Assembly (NCBI GenBank): GCA_017305925.1
Contig: JAFKJW010000204.1
Location: 1 to 33,306, forward strand
Source: Hyphomicrobiales bacterium
Lineage (GTDB): Bacteria; Pseudomonadota; Alphaproteobacteria; Rhizobiales; Rhizobiaceae
Direction: 5' to 3'
DNA: 33,306 nt
Shown: piece by piece, positions 17,794-25,116 of the stretch
How the letters are laid out: every line of letters starts with the position of its first letter
Numbering within the stretch: the first letter of the stretch is position 1
Program-made: the position numbers and the translations under genes
Notes under the pieces: generated by a model
Seen by the model: only the letters and a program-made list of their open reading frames with translations
The model's database searches: none
What the model was told of the DNA's origin: nothing

Positions 17794-18003
17794 ATGCGTA
17801 ACTACAGGTTCGAGATCGACGGCCGGAACTTCGCGATCAGCGAAGGCCCCGACCTCACCATCAACGGCAGGGCCATGACGGAGTGGGAAGTCCGCGAAGA
17901 CCACGGCGACCACTATTACCAGTTCGGCAACGCCTACCTGCCGCGCCGCGCGACGAAGGCGCAGATCGGCCAGCACATCGCCGAGAACTACGCAGCGGCC
18001 TAA
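17794..18003 (+). CDS. small hypothetical protein, first gene of the accessory operon
   Basis: 69 residues from the ATG at 17794 (MRNYRFEIDGRNFAISEGPD), preceded by ACAGGAGCGAGAGAC, a leader repeated exactly before the next gene. The sequence alternates charged and aromatic residues (WEVREDHGDHYYQFGNAYLP), suggesting a small beta-rich domain, with a helical end (TKAQIGQHIAENY). No family is recognised. It is the first gene after the AT-rich control region and so probably among the most strongly expressed of the element. Confidence 0.75.
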   Translation: MRNYRFEIDGRNFAISEGPDLTINGRAMTEWEVREDHGDHYYQFGNAYLPRRATKAQIGQHIAENYAAA

Positions 18004-18088
18004 GGGCCGCTCCCCCGCCGGATAGGCGGCTCTGGAATATATGAACAGTAGACCGCCGGACAGGCGGAAACCGACAGGAGCGAGAGAC

Positions 18089-18442
18089 ATGGAACAGGCA
18101 GTTTTGACGGCGATCGAGGAGGCAGCGGCGGCTAAGGGCGCCGAGATCGACACGGCCACGGATGACCACGTTTGCGTCGTTCAGCACGTCGTCCCCGGAT
18201 ACCCTTCCTATTCGGATTTCTGGAAGACGGGGCGCGGCTGGATTCATGCAGGCCGGGGCCGTGACGGCTCCTACACGGCAACGTGTGAACCGAGCTTCGC
18301 CCGCCGCACGGGCTACCGTCAGGCGCAGGCCTCCAGCCCTGAATCCCTGTCGGGCATGGGCGTCGATCTCTACCCGACCGCCGCGAAAGCGATCCTCTCT
18401 ATCTCAGGCATCTATCGCGGGGACGAGGACGAAGCCGCCTAA
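18089..18442 (+). CDS. hypothetical protein of the accessory operon
   Basis: 117 residues from the ATG at 18089, which carries the same 18-nt leader-plus-start (ACAGGAGCGAGAGACATG) as the previous gene. The N-terminus is helical (EQAVLTAIEEAAAAKGAEID), followed by a compact aromatic/histidine-containing middle (HVVPGYPSYSDFWKTGRGWIHAGRG). No known domain or membrane segment was seen. It lies 85 bp after the first gene, in a spacer with small GCCGCC-type inverted repeats. Function unknown. Confidence 0.7.
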   Translation: MEQAVLTAIEEAAAAKGAEIDTATDDHVCVVQHVVPGYPSYSDFWKTGRGWIHAGRGRDGSYTATCEPSFARRTGYRQAQASSPESLSGMGVDLYPTAAKAILSISGIYRGDEDEAA

Positions 18443-18538
18443 CCGGAACCGGGGCGCTTGCCCCGGCCTTCCCCCGAACCGCCGGCGACGACGGTTCCGG
18501 AGAGGGCCGAAAGCCCGAAGACAAGAGGGGGAACTGAC

Positions 18539-18877
18539 ATGTCGAACTTTTGGGAATCCTCGCCGCTCTGGCAACGCGCGCAGGAACTCGGTGCCGAACT
18601 CGACCGGGCGAAAAAGGCGCAAGAAGAGGCGGGGGCGCGGGTGCTTTATTACATCGAAATCAATGCCGACTCGCCGCACGGCAGCATGTGGCACGAGCGT
18701 CGGCAGGCCTATAAAGATGCTGCCGAGCGCCGTGATGAGGCATCAAGGGCTTGGAGATCCGCGCGCGAAGCTTTCGGTGCTTCGTCGGCTGGGCGGGCTT
18801 ATCGTCGCTGGCTGGGACTCATCGAATCCGACCCCATCGCCCGCGCGTCCTCGCCGGCCGTCGAGGAGGTCGCTTGA
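18539..18877 (+). CDS. hypothetical helical protein of the accessory operon
   Basis: 112 residues starting at the ATG at 18539, with AGAGGGGGAACTGAC upstream. It is almost entirely helical and charged (WQRAQELGAELDRAKKAQEEAGARVLYYIEI, then HERRQAYKDAAERRDEASRAWRSARE), probably a short coiled coil. Its stop overlaps the next start (TGATG), so the two are coupled. No family is recognised. Confidence 0.75.
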   Translation: MSNFWESSPLWQRAQELGAELDRAKKAQEEAGARVLYYIEINADSPHGSMWHERRQAYKDAAERRDEASRAWRSAREAFGASSAGRAYRRWLGLIESDPIARASSPAVEEVA

Positions 18878-19131
18878 TGTCCGCAACCCTCGCCGACACC
18901 CGCAGCGCCTACCGCGCGGCCTCCGCCACGGCGGCCTATGAAGCCGACCGCCTGCTTACGCTCCTTGCCCGCTATGGCGGCCTGCCCGAGAGCGGGGCGG
19001 CCGTCATGGACGTCGTTCGTCGCCGTTGCCACGCATATGCCACGGCGATCGCCGAGCGCGACGAAGCCGCCCAGCGTCTCACCGAATATGAATCCGAACA
19101 GCAGGAGGAGTCCGCATGTCCAAGCCCGTAA
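18877..19131 (+). CDS. small hypothetical protein of the accessory operon
   Basis: 84 residues, translationally coupled to the gene before it (ATG inside TGATG, with GGAGGTCGC upstream). It is helical and Ala-rich (TRSAYRAASATAAYEADRLLTLLARYGG) with a Glu-rich C-terminus. The 3' end overlaps the next gene by about 16 bp, in keeping with tight packing. Function unknown. Confidence 0.7.
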   Translation: MSATLADTRSAYRAASATAAYEADRLLTLLARYGGLPESGAAVMDVVRRRCHAYATAIAERDEAAQRLTEYESEQQEESACPSP

Positions 19132-19532
19132 CCGGCACAGCCGCAAAAACCCGCCGCCCGCCTGGACGCCCTTGCCGTCTCGGATCTCCGGAAGCCGCTG
19201 CCGCAGACCGCGACCGACGCCGCCATGAGTATGCCGACCTCCGCGCCAAGCTGGCGATGCCGTCGAAAGACCTCGCCCAGCTTCTCGGCTTCACGGTCGG
19301 AACCGTGGAAGCCGCTCCGTACTGGTCCAGCGCCACCGGGGCGCCGACCGACAAGACTATCGCCATCATGCGCCGCGAACTCCTCCGGCGCACCCGCGAG
19401 CGGATCGAGGAGCTTCGGGCATGGCGCGAGATCGAATTGGCCGAGGCCGAGCGCGAGCTTGCCGACCACATGCGCATGTGTCGGGAGGCCGAGCCGGAAG
19501 GCTTGAACGAGATCGAGGATGAGGCCGCCTAG
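19116..19532 (+). CDS. putative helix-turn-helix protein
   Basis: 138 residues from the ATG at 19116 behind CAGGAGGAGTCCGC. After a basic, proline-rich N-terminus (KTRRPPGRPCRLG) comes a region of about residues 45-80 that reads like an XRE-type helix-turn-helix (MPSKDLAQLLGFTVGTVEA followed by TDKTIAIMRREL). A long charged helix fills the C-terminal third. It may regulate this operon or the rep side. The HTH call is from pattern only and moderate in strength. Confidence 0.65.
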   Translation: MSKPVTGTAAKTRRPPGRPCRLGSPEAAAADRDRRRHEYADLRAKLAMPSKDLAQLLGFTVGTVEAAPYWSSATGAPTDKTIAIMRRELLRRTRERIEELRAWREIELAEAERELADHMRMCREAEPEGLNEIEDEAA

Positions 19533-19580
19533 GCATCCTCTCCCGATAAGTGAGTCACGAAACAACAGGAGTAGAGTAGT

Positions 19581-19937
19581 ATGTCTGACATTCTCACCGT
19601 CATCGAGTGGACCACGATTCCCGATGCCGCTTTCCGCGAGCGGGACCGCGCTCCGCTCTACGTCAACCGCGAAAATTGGGCGCGCTACCCCGGCGACGAT
19701 TGGTCCGCCGCGCTTGCTGCCCGTTACGACGACTTTCCGGAGGTCGCGGTTGAGCTCTCCGTTGGCCGCGTCGAGGAAGGCGGCCAGGTCGGCTACGTTG
19801 CCGGAGTGAACGGCCCCGGAAGCGAACGCTTCCGCAAGCTCTGCCTGACCCTGCACGCCGCGATGGCAGCGGCCGAGGAACACGCTGCCGAGGTGTGCAG
19901 CCGCATCCCTGAACCCGCCACAACCCTCGCCCCATAG
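19581..19937 (+). CDS. hypothetical protein of the accessory operon
   Basis: 118 residues from the ATG at 19581 with ACAGGAGTAGAG upstream. The N-terminal half is mixed beta/aromatic (TVIEWTTIPDAAFRERDRAPLYVNRENWARYPGDDW) and the C-terminal half contains a helix (FRKLCLTLHAAMAAAEEHAAEVC). No signal peptide or membrane segment. No family is recognised. It lies 48 bp after the putative regulator. Confidence 0.7.
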   Translation: MSDILTVIEWTTIPDAAFRERDRAPLYVNRENWARYPGDDWSAALAARYDDFPEVAVELSVGRVEEGGQVGYVAGVNGPGSERFRKLCLTLHAAMAAAEEHAAEVCSRIPEPATTLAP

Positions 19938-19954
19938 GAGCCCCGCCATGCCCC

Positions 19955-20170
19955 ATGACCTTGACCGCTTGGACCGTCCTTCTAGCCCTTGGCATCGTGC
20001 TCGCCGGCCTCGGCTATGAATACGAACGCCGCCCCGTCTATGCCGACCCCGCGCACTGGTCGAACGCGGTCGCCTACGCCGTCAAGGTGATCGGCCGGAT
20101 GCTCGTTTTTCTCGCCGTCGCGCTCTTTTGCGTCGGCGACAGGGCGGTTCAGGGCGGCTTGAGTTTCTAA
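19955..20170 (+). CDS. small membrane protein, last gene of the accessory operon
   Basis: 71 residues with two hydrophobic segments, TAWTVLLALGIVLAGLGYEY (about 3-22) and VKVIGRMLVFLAVALFCVG (about 43-61), joined by a charged loop. The ATG at 19955 is taken; a nearer ATG at 19948 opens only a 23-codon frame. It is followed directly by a cluster of hairpins and terminators. Function unknown; an inner-membrane location is inferred. Confidence 0.65.
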   Translation: MTLTAWTVLLALGIVLAGLGYEYERRPVYADPAHWSNAVAYAVKVIGRMLVFLAVALFCVGDRAVQGGLSF

Positions 20171-20177
20171 CGGAGAC

Positions 20178-20251
20178 CGTAGCGAATTTTTTCGCTACGC
20201 ATTGCAGACATGAAAAAGGCGGTCGGAACCCAACGTTCCTGACCGCCTTTT
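20178..20251. terminator. tandem hairpins: T-loop hairpin and strong bidirectional terminator
   Basis: The first is a perfect 9-bp stem CGTAGCGAA / TTCGCTACG (20178-20199) around TTTT. The second, 20214-20251, has the arms AAAAGGCGGTC and GACCGCCTTTT with an inner GGAAC/GTTCC extension. Its A-run and T-run on both sides make it a good terminator in either direction. It closes the plus-strand operon. Confidence 0.85.
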
Positions 20252-20256
20252 GCCTG

Positions 20257-20313
20257 CCGAGGGCTTGGGGTTGGGGTAGCCGTGTGCCTGCCACCCCAAC
20301 CCCAAGCCCTCGG
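20257..20313. repeat. perfect 21-bp G-rich inverted repeat
   Basis: The left arm 20257-20277 (beginning CCGAGGGCTTGGGG) and right arm 20293-20313 are exact reverse complements, separated by 15 bases. There is no T-run after it, so it is not an ordinary terminator. One strand of each arm has three consecutive runs of three or more G. Confidence 0.85.
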
Positions 20314-20335
20314 ATGGAGGCCCGAATCCGCATGA

Positions 20336-20361
20336 AGAAAGGGCGGCCACTAGGACCGCCC
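20336..20361 (-). terminator. intrinsic terminator for the minus-strand secreted-protein genes
   Basis: Read on the minus strand, GGGCGGTCC pairs with GGCCGCCC (one mismatch, 4-base loop), followed by TTTCTTC. It lies about 55 bp past the stop at 20416. Confidence 0.7.
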
Positions 20362-20415
20362 TCCCACCTCCTTCCAGGAGTCCGCCGGGGGCGACCTACG
20401 GCCCCCCGGAAGCTG

Positions 20416-21174
20416 CTATTTCCCGTCGTCAACGTTGAAGCGGTAGACCTCTCGTCCGTCTTCGCTCAGAGCGACGATCAGAATGTACGTCTCCAGCGTG
20501 TCGCCGACCGCGAGCGTTTTCAGCGGCGGAAGGGTCCCCGAAACGCTCGCGGGGCCGCTGCACATGGGGCCGTATTCCGACCTGTACGGATCGTATGAAA
20601 AAGACCCGTTCGGCGCTTCAAACCACGGAACTGTGGCCGGAAGCGACGGGGATTGCGGCCCGACGACCTTATGCCATTTGCTGTTGATCGTCGGAACCCA
20701 AGCACTCGCCGAAGCTTTCCGGAAGGACAGCGTTGCCGGGGTGATGACCTCAAAGTCATCAGAGATTCCCGTGATCGCGAATCTGTGCACCGTCAGGAAA
20801 TCCGAGTCCCAATCGGTCGGACAAGTAACCGTGTAAAGCGTCGATCCTGTCCGGTATGTCGTGGTCAAAACTCGCTCGGGCGCAGGCGGGTTTGCCGTGT
20901 CGCCGTCATCGCCGGAAGGCGTTCCCGCGTCCTGGTCGCCGCCATCGCCCGAAGGCGTTCCCGTCTCCTCGCCGGAACCGCCTCCAGGTGTCCCCCCAGC
21001 GCCTTCCTCGCCGCTTCCGTCGCCCTTGTCGGCAACGACGACGGGAGTGACGACCGCCGCCTTAAGCCGGAAAATAAAACGCTGTTCGCCCGCCTCTGCA
21101 TGGCCGGGATACGCGAGCGCGAGAATGCTGCCGATGAGCAGCGCGTCGGAAATTTTCGTGAGTACCGATTTCAT
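20416..21174 (-). CDS. exported protein with Gly/Asp/Ser-rich linker
   Basis: 252 residues from the ATG at 21174 (MKSVLTKISDALLIGSILALAYPGHAEA), a classic Sec signal peptide with probable cleavage after AEA. A GGGGGC ribosome site lies about ten bases upstream. Residues of about 50-95 form a low-complexity linker of repeated GTPSGDGGD/GSGEE-like units. The C-terminal domain (about 100-252) is mixed beta, with two cysteines (VTCPTDW, GPMCSG) and no known signature. It lies 83 bp after another exported protein gene whose leader it shares, downstream of the DotA/TraY-like gene on the same strand. A surface or periplasmic role in cell contact is an inference from context. Confidence 0.78.
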   Translation of the reverse strand: MKSVLTKISDALLIGSILALAYPGHAEAGEQRFIFRLKAAVVTPVVVADKGDGSGEEGAGGTPGGGSGEETGTPSGDGGDQDAGTPSGDDGDTANPPAPERVLTTTYRTGSTLYTVTCPTDWDSDFLTVHRFAITGISDDFEVITPATLSFRKASASAWVPTINSKWHKVVGPQSPSLPATVPWFEAPNGSFSYDPYRSEYGPMCSGPASVSGTLPPLKTLAVGDTLETYILIVALSEDGREVYRFNVDDGK

Positions 21175-21257
21175 TGGAATGCCCCCTGTTTTGAAATCCA
21201 GAAGACAAGCGTGAGCCCGTTCCCTGCATGGCGCAAACCGCCGGCGGAGCGGGGCCT

Positions 21258-21791
21258 TCAGGGTCCGCAGTAGTACGCGGCCACCGCAGACACAGAGAGC
21301 GACGGCGGCATGACGTAGCCCTCCGCCGACTGGCATTTGTAGACAGGTCCCAACCCGGCCCAGCCCTGTACGACCTTCGCACCCCCGCGAGGCTTGTCAG
21401 ACCAGCCGTCACCATTGCTGTCATAGCGAATGGCATCCGCTCCCAGCCCCTCGCTAGGCTTGTTATTTCCGGAGGCGCAAATCTGCCCGTCGAGATCGGC
21501 GGGCCGCAGCCCGACACGGGCGCAGGCTGCCCCCTGCGTTTCCCGCATGGAGGTGACGTTGATCCACATACCCGGCGGCGGCGGCGGGCAGGCGACTTCC
21601 ATTTTCGTCCACCCGCTGGGGACGTATTTGCACCCCGCCACGAAATCCGCCGAGCGGCTTCCCGCCCCGCTGCCGTCGCAAGTCAGTACCGCAGACAAGG
21701 CCACGTCCTGAAAACACCTGTCGGCCGCCGTGGCGATCGATGTGGATGCCGAGAGCGCGAGAGCCGCGAGAATGGAAACCTTGATTTTCAT
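21258..21791 (-). CDS. exported cysteine-rich protein
   Basis: 177 residues from the ATG at 21791 (MKIKVSILAALALSASTSIATAADR), a clear signal peptide cleaved after ATA or TAA. The mature part contains eight cysteines, enough for four disulfides, and a DSNGDGWSDKPRG loop resembling a calcium-binding DxNxDG motif. A proline run (CPPPPPG) lies mid-protein. Disulfide-rich exported proteins on conjugative elements often act at the cell surface (mating-pair stabilisation or adhesion), but no named family is recognised. The ribosome site is GGGGGC as for its neighbour, and about 40 bp of leader are shared between the two genes. Confidence 0.78.
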   Translation of the reverse strand: MKIKVSILAALALSASTSIATAADRCFQDVALSAVLTCDGSGAGSRSADFVAGCKYVPSGWTKMEVACPPPPPGMWINVTSMRETQGAACARVGLRPADLDGQICASGNNKPSEGLGADAIRYDSNGDGWSDKPRGGAKVVQGWAGLGPVYKCQSAEGYVMPPSLSVSAVAAYYCGP

Positions 21792-22081
21792 GACCGCCCC
21801 CTTTCCTCCGGAATCGTGAGCCCGCCCGAGGCGTGACGCAAACCGCCGGCGAGATCGCCGACACCGAAAGACCGAACCGCAGCCCGCACGATGACGATGA
21901 GGAAAAACCTGGGCTCTTGCCCGCCGACCGCGTAAAATCATGCCCAAGATGCCCGTCTGGACGTCTTAGCCCGCAAGGGGCCGTGGCTCACTTCGTTGCG
22001 CCCGCACCAAAACCCCTTGCAGGCAGCCGTTCCTGACGAGCTCGAAAGAGGCAGATTTTAACGCGGTCATAGGAGGTCAAG

Positions 22082-22204
22082 ATGCGTCATTTTCTGAAAA
22101 GCCTCGCTCGCGGTGCCGGGGTGGCACTGGCCGCGACGGCGATCATCTACGGCGGCCTTCTCGGCATCGTCGTTTTCGCAGCTACGGGCTTCGGGGTCTT
22201 TTGA
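22082..22204 (+). CDS. tiny single-span membrane peptide
   Basis: 40 residues (MRHFLKSLARGAGVALAATA then IIYGGLLGIVVFAATGFGVF) with an excellent ribosome site, AGGAGG, seven bases before the ATG. A basic N-terminus followed by one long hydrophobic segment indicates an inner-membrane peptide. It lies opposite in strand to, and just beyond the 3' end of, the DotA/TraY-like gene, between it and the exported proteins. Small peptides at this position can be exclusion or regulatory factors; here that is only a guess. Confidence 0.6.
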   Translation: MRHFLKSLARGAGVALAATAIIYGGLLGIVVFAATGFGVF

Positions 22205-22222
22205 TCCCGAAGCTTTTCGCTT

Positions 22223-24346
22223 TCATTTCCCGCCCTTCGGGGCCGTGACCCCGCCGACGTTCGGCTTTCCCTTGCCTCCGGAATCCCCCTGTCCCTTCGG
22301 ACCTTTCTGGCCGGGGATTTGCGGCACGTTCGGGCGGACGTGGGCGGAAATCCCGCCCGCGCTCGCCGCGATCACGGTGTTGCCGTGTTCGGTATCGCCC
22401 CAGCCCTGAATCGCCGCGCCGAACATGGCCGACACGCGGGCGGGCAGTTCGAGGATCAGCCCGAACAGGCGGAGTAGGATATGCCACTGGATGAAGATCA
22501 TCATCCCGAAGCCGACGACGATGCCGATGACGCCAATGGCCGCGCCTCCCTGTGATCCCTTGAAGGCGAAATTCCAGGTCATCAGGAAGACGTTGAGCAG
22601 GACCACGGACGTTGCATGAGCGGCTAGGAATCCGAGGACCGTAATCGGTTGCCGCAGCATGAGTGAGAACAGGGCCTTGTAGCCGATGGACTGGACCTGA
22701 TCCACGAACTCCTGCCCGTCCATCCGGACATGCACGAAGGCCCAGAGCAGCGCGGCGATGGCGAAGGCGATGATGTCCATCGCGAGCGCGCCGAGGGCGA
22801 AAATCATGAAAATGTAGGGCATCATCGGCAGCACGTACGAAAGCACTGATCCCGCGACGATGGCGAGGCCGATGGCCCACCATCCCGGCACCATCACGAA
22901 TGCCACGACCGCGCCGGCCGTCGAGGACCAGAAATTGGCTCCCGCCGTTGCCGCAAGGGCGACTGTGAAGGCCGTTTGTCCCCCGACCGACAGGCGGTTG
23001 CCGATGGCGATCAGGTCGCCGACAGGATCGCTCCGCCAGCCGTCATATGCAGTCATGTAGTCGAGGATCGGGTGCGAGATCGAGTTGAGGACGTTCGCCA
23101 GGACCGTCGCATCTGAATCGACCGCCGCGAGATCGTCGCCCGACACGACAAGGCGGTTCGTCTCCGCCTTGTTCTGCGAACGGATGAGGTCCATGGCGAC
23201 GGCTATTTCGTTCCTGTAGCCGCCCCACGCTTCGGGGTTCGGTTCGCGGTAGACGGCCCGCTCGCTGGCATACGACGCCGACTTTTCCGCGATCCGCGAC
23301 ATCATTCGGTAGTAGCTGCCGATGAGCGTCCAGCCGTGAGTCCTGACACCCTCGACCAGCTTTTCCCGCGTCTCCCTGTCCTCATCGGCGGACACCGCCG
23401 CCGCGCTTGCCGAAACGGTTGCGTCGTAGGCGTCGCCGATGGCATTGACCCGCTGGACGAGGCCAGCGACCAGAACCCCCTGCGCCTGCAAATCGCGAAT
23501 GTGGGAGAGGTCCGAGCCTGTCGAGCTTGTCGCCGGATCGCCGTGGATTCGGGATGTGCCGCTTTTCCGGAAAGCGTCGGCGAGGGGCTGCGCCGGATTG
23601 AAGGCGCGGACTTGTTCGATGAGCGTCTGGGCCGCTTTCCGGCGATCCTCGCCGAAGCTGCCGAACTCCTCGGTCGTCGGCGCTGAGATCGTCAGGGAGC
23701 CACAGGCCTGTCCGTAGTCCCACGCGAAACCAGTCACCGCCGCAGGCGTTTCAGCGCCGAACGGAATCCAGGATTTTTTTGCCGGACGGACGACGGCCTC
23801 GCCGGCGGCGGGCGGCAGACGGGAAGAAGCTTTTTCTCCGGTGTATGCCGCTGTCCGTTCGACCGCCTGGTGATGGATGCGGGTGCAGACCTCGCCCGTC
23901 ACGATCTGCCAGGCAAGTTGGCGTCCGCCCGCCGAGATCGGCGTGAGGCTATGCCCGTCCTTCACGACGTGTTCAACGCTCGCGACCGCGATCGCGTCGG
24001 CGCTGTTGACCCCCATCATGTAAATCAGGCGCTCGATGAGATGAACGCCCGCGAGGCCTGAGCCTGTCACGGAAACAAGGAATCCGAAGCCAGCCACGAC
24101 CCGCAGCGGCGCCCAGATTTGATGCCATTTTTCACCGAGTACGCGACCGGAATAGGCGCTGTTCACGATGCCCATCAGGACGTGCCAGCCCATGAGCAGG
24201 CTGGCGATGAAAACCAGCATCGGAATGAAGACGGACAGCCCGACCGTGAATCCTGTCGCCGTATCGACGGGCAACAGGTTTTCCATGATCTTCCACGCGA
24301 GATTGTCCGCGTCAGGAACCCTAAAAAGATCGATCGAGCCGCCCAT
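22223..24346 (-). CDS. solitary DotA/TraY-family type IV secretion membrane protein
   Basis: A 707-residue polytopic inner-membrane protein of the DotA/TraY family, a component of I-type (Dot/Icm-like) conjugation pores. Hydrophobic spans fall at about 32-60 and 80-112, then four to six spans between about 465 and 660, with a long soluble loop (115-460) between. The SGRVLGEKWHQIWAPLRVVAGFGFLV block after the first span is the recognisable family motif. A Gly/Lys/Pro-rich tail follows residue 680. The start ATG (GAGGGAG upstream) lies 4 bp after the TraD-like gene's stop, so the two form one operon. No other I-type pore gene occurs in the window; this subunit must act in a helper's machine or have another role. 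Confidence 0.82.
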   Translation of the reverse strand: MGGSIDLFRVPDADNLAWKIMENLLPVDTATGFTVGLSVFIPMLVFIASLLMGWHVLMGIVNSAYSGRVLGEKWHQIWAPLRVVAGFGFLVSVTGSGLAGVHLIERLIYMMGVNSADAIAVASVEHVVKDGHSLTPISAGGRQLAWQIVTGEVCTRIHHQAVERTAAYTGEKASSRLPPAAGEAVVRPAKKSWIPFGAETPAAVTGFAWDYGQACGSLTISAPTTEEFGSFGEDRRKAAQTLIEQVRAFNPAQPLADAFRKSGTSRIHGDPATSSTGSDLSHIRDLQAQGVLVAGLVQRVNAIGDAYDATVSASAAAVSADEDRETREKLVEGVRTHGWTLIGSYYRMMSRIAEKSASYASERAVYREPNPEAWGGYRNEIAVAMDLIRSQNKAETNRLVVSGDDLAAVDSDATVLANVLNSISHPILDYMTAYDGWRSDPVGDLIAIGNRLSVGGQTAFTVALAATAGANFWSSTAGAVVAFVMVPGWWAIGLAIVAGSVLSYVLPMMPYIFMIFALGALAMDIIAFAIAALLWAFVHVRMDGQEFVDQVQSIGYKALFSLMLRQPITVLGFLAAHATSVVLLNVFLMTWNFAFKGSQGGAAIGVIGIVVGFGMMIFIQWHILLRLFGLILELPARVSAMFGAAIQGWGDTEHGNTVIAASAGGISAHVRPNVPQIPGQKGPKGQGDSGGKGKPNVGGVTAPKGGK

Positions 24347-24350
24347 TTTC

Positions 24351-24662
24351 TCACTCCCTCATGTCGGATTCGGCAGCACCGGAATCCGTCGCTTCCGGAA
24401 CCGCGAACGCCGTCCCGACGAATAGCTTTTTGTCCCGTTCGGCGACGTGCGCGCGCACCAGCCCGGCGACGAAATCCGGCGCCACGTTGCCCGCCTCGAC
24501 GGCCGCCAGGACCACGCCACCCAGCACGATTTTCCGGCGAGTGTCGTCGCGCCGCGCGGCCTTCTTTTCCTGCGTCCGGAGGCGCGCCAGGTCCGCCTCC
24601 AGCTTCGCCTTGCGTTGGAGGAGTCCTTTTTCCTTCTCCCGAATTTTTCCAAAATCCAGCAT
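24351..24662 (-). CDS. TraD-like mobilization accessory protein
   Basis: 103 residues from the ATG at 24662 (MLDFGKIREKEKGLLQRKAKLEADLARL). An N-terminal coiled coil is followed by the motif RRDDTRRKIVLGGVVLAAVEAG, which matches the small TraD/TraC-type proteins encoded opposite the relaxase next to oriT on Ti-type and other Q-type plasmids. These help the relaxase act at oriT. It is divergent from the relaxase operon with the oriT-like palindrome between them, the expected layout. It is transcribed together with the DotA/TraY-like gene. Confidence 0.78.
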   Translation of the reverse strand: MLDFGKIREKEKGLLQRKAKLEADLARLRTQEKKAARRDDTRRKIVLGGVVLAAVEAGNVAPDFVAGLVRAHVAERDKKLFVGTAFAVPEATDSGAAESDMRE

Positions 24663-24808
24663 CCCGAAATCTCCGTTTTGCGAATCCGCCGGCGGACTTC
24701 CGAAACCGCCCGGCCTGAATCCGCAGGCCAAAAATGTGGAAGTCGCTAGGCCCTGCCAGCGAAACCCAAGCGCCGGAAAACCGACGCCGATTCAATGATT
24801 TGCCGACC

Positions 24809-24825
24809 CCTTGAGATCTTCAAGG
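24809..24825. repeat. short palindrome beside oriT
   Basis: CCTTGA-GATCT-TCAAGG, perfect 6-bp arms, 50 bp from the oriT-like palindrome in the divergent spacer. It could be a binding site for an accessory mobilization protein or an operator for the divergent promoters. Confidence 0.5.
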
Positions 24826-24875
24826 CCGCCGACAAACATCAGGAGGAGGAAGCCGCGCGAAGCGGCCCCCTGCTA

Positions 24876-24913
24876 AGGGCGCGATTAAGCGTCGTACCGA
24901 CGCATCGCGCCCT
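24876..24913. other. candidate origin of transfer (Q-type oriT)
   Basis: The 38-bp near-perfect palindrome pairs AGGGCGCGAT (24876-24885) with ATCGCGCCCT (24904-24913) and GCGTCG (24889-24894) with CGACGC (24898-24903), leaving TAA and TAC unpaired. From memory, the left half closely resembles the conserved AAGGGCGCAATTATACGTCG core of Ti/Sym plasmid oriTs; its complement carries the GCGCCCT nick-region sequence of RSF1010-type oriTs. It lies between the divergent TraD-like and relaxase operons, exactly where Q-type oriTs sit. The nick position is not shown. Confidence 0.8.
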
Positions 24914-24948
24914 ACGGGCAGGGAAATCCGACAGGGAGGAGCGACACG

Positions 24949-25116
24949 ATGGACGCGAACACGCTGACAGCCGCAACCGCGCTGTTCCACGCCGTCGCCG
25001 TCGTTTTCGGAGCGGCCGCCGTGCTGCTGTCCGCTCCCGTCGTCGCCACGCTCCTCCGCCGTGCGACACACGCCAGGCAGTCGGATTCGCGCATCCACGC
25101 AGGAGAGGATTCATGA
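24949..25116 (+). CDS. small membrane protein, first gene of the relaxase operon
   Basis: 55 residues (MDANTLTAATALFHAVAVVF then GAAAVLLSAPVVATLLRRA) with a strong ribosome site, GGGAGGAGCGACACG. One hydrophobic segment spans about residues 10-36, followed by a basic, hydrophilic tail. Its stop overlaps the next start (ATGA). It lies directly downstream of the oriT-like palindrome and leads the mobilization operon. Function unknown. Confidence 0.65.
   Translation: MDANTLTAATALFHAVAVVFGAAAVLLSAPVVATLLRRATHARQSDSRIHAGEDS

Noticed and set aside
20178-20199. T-loop hairpin as a stand-alone terminator
   Set aside because: There is no T-run after the stem; the neighbouring 20214-20251 hairpin is the better terminator.
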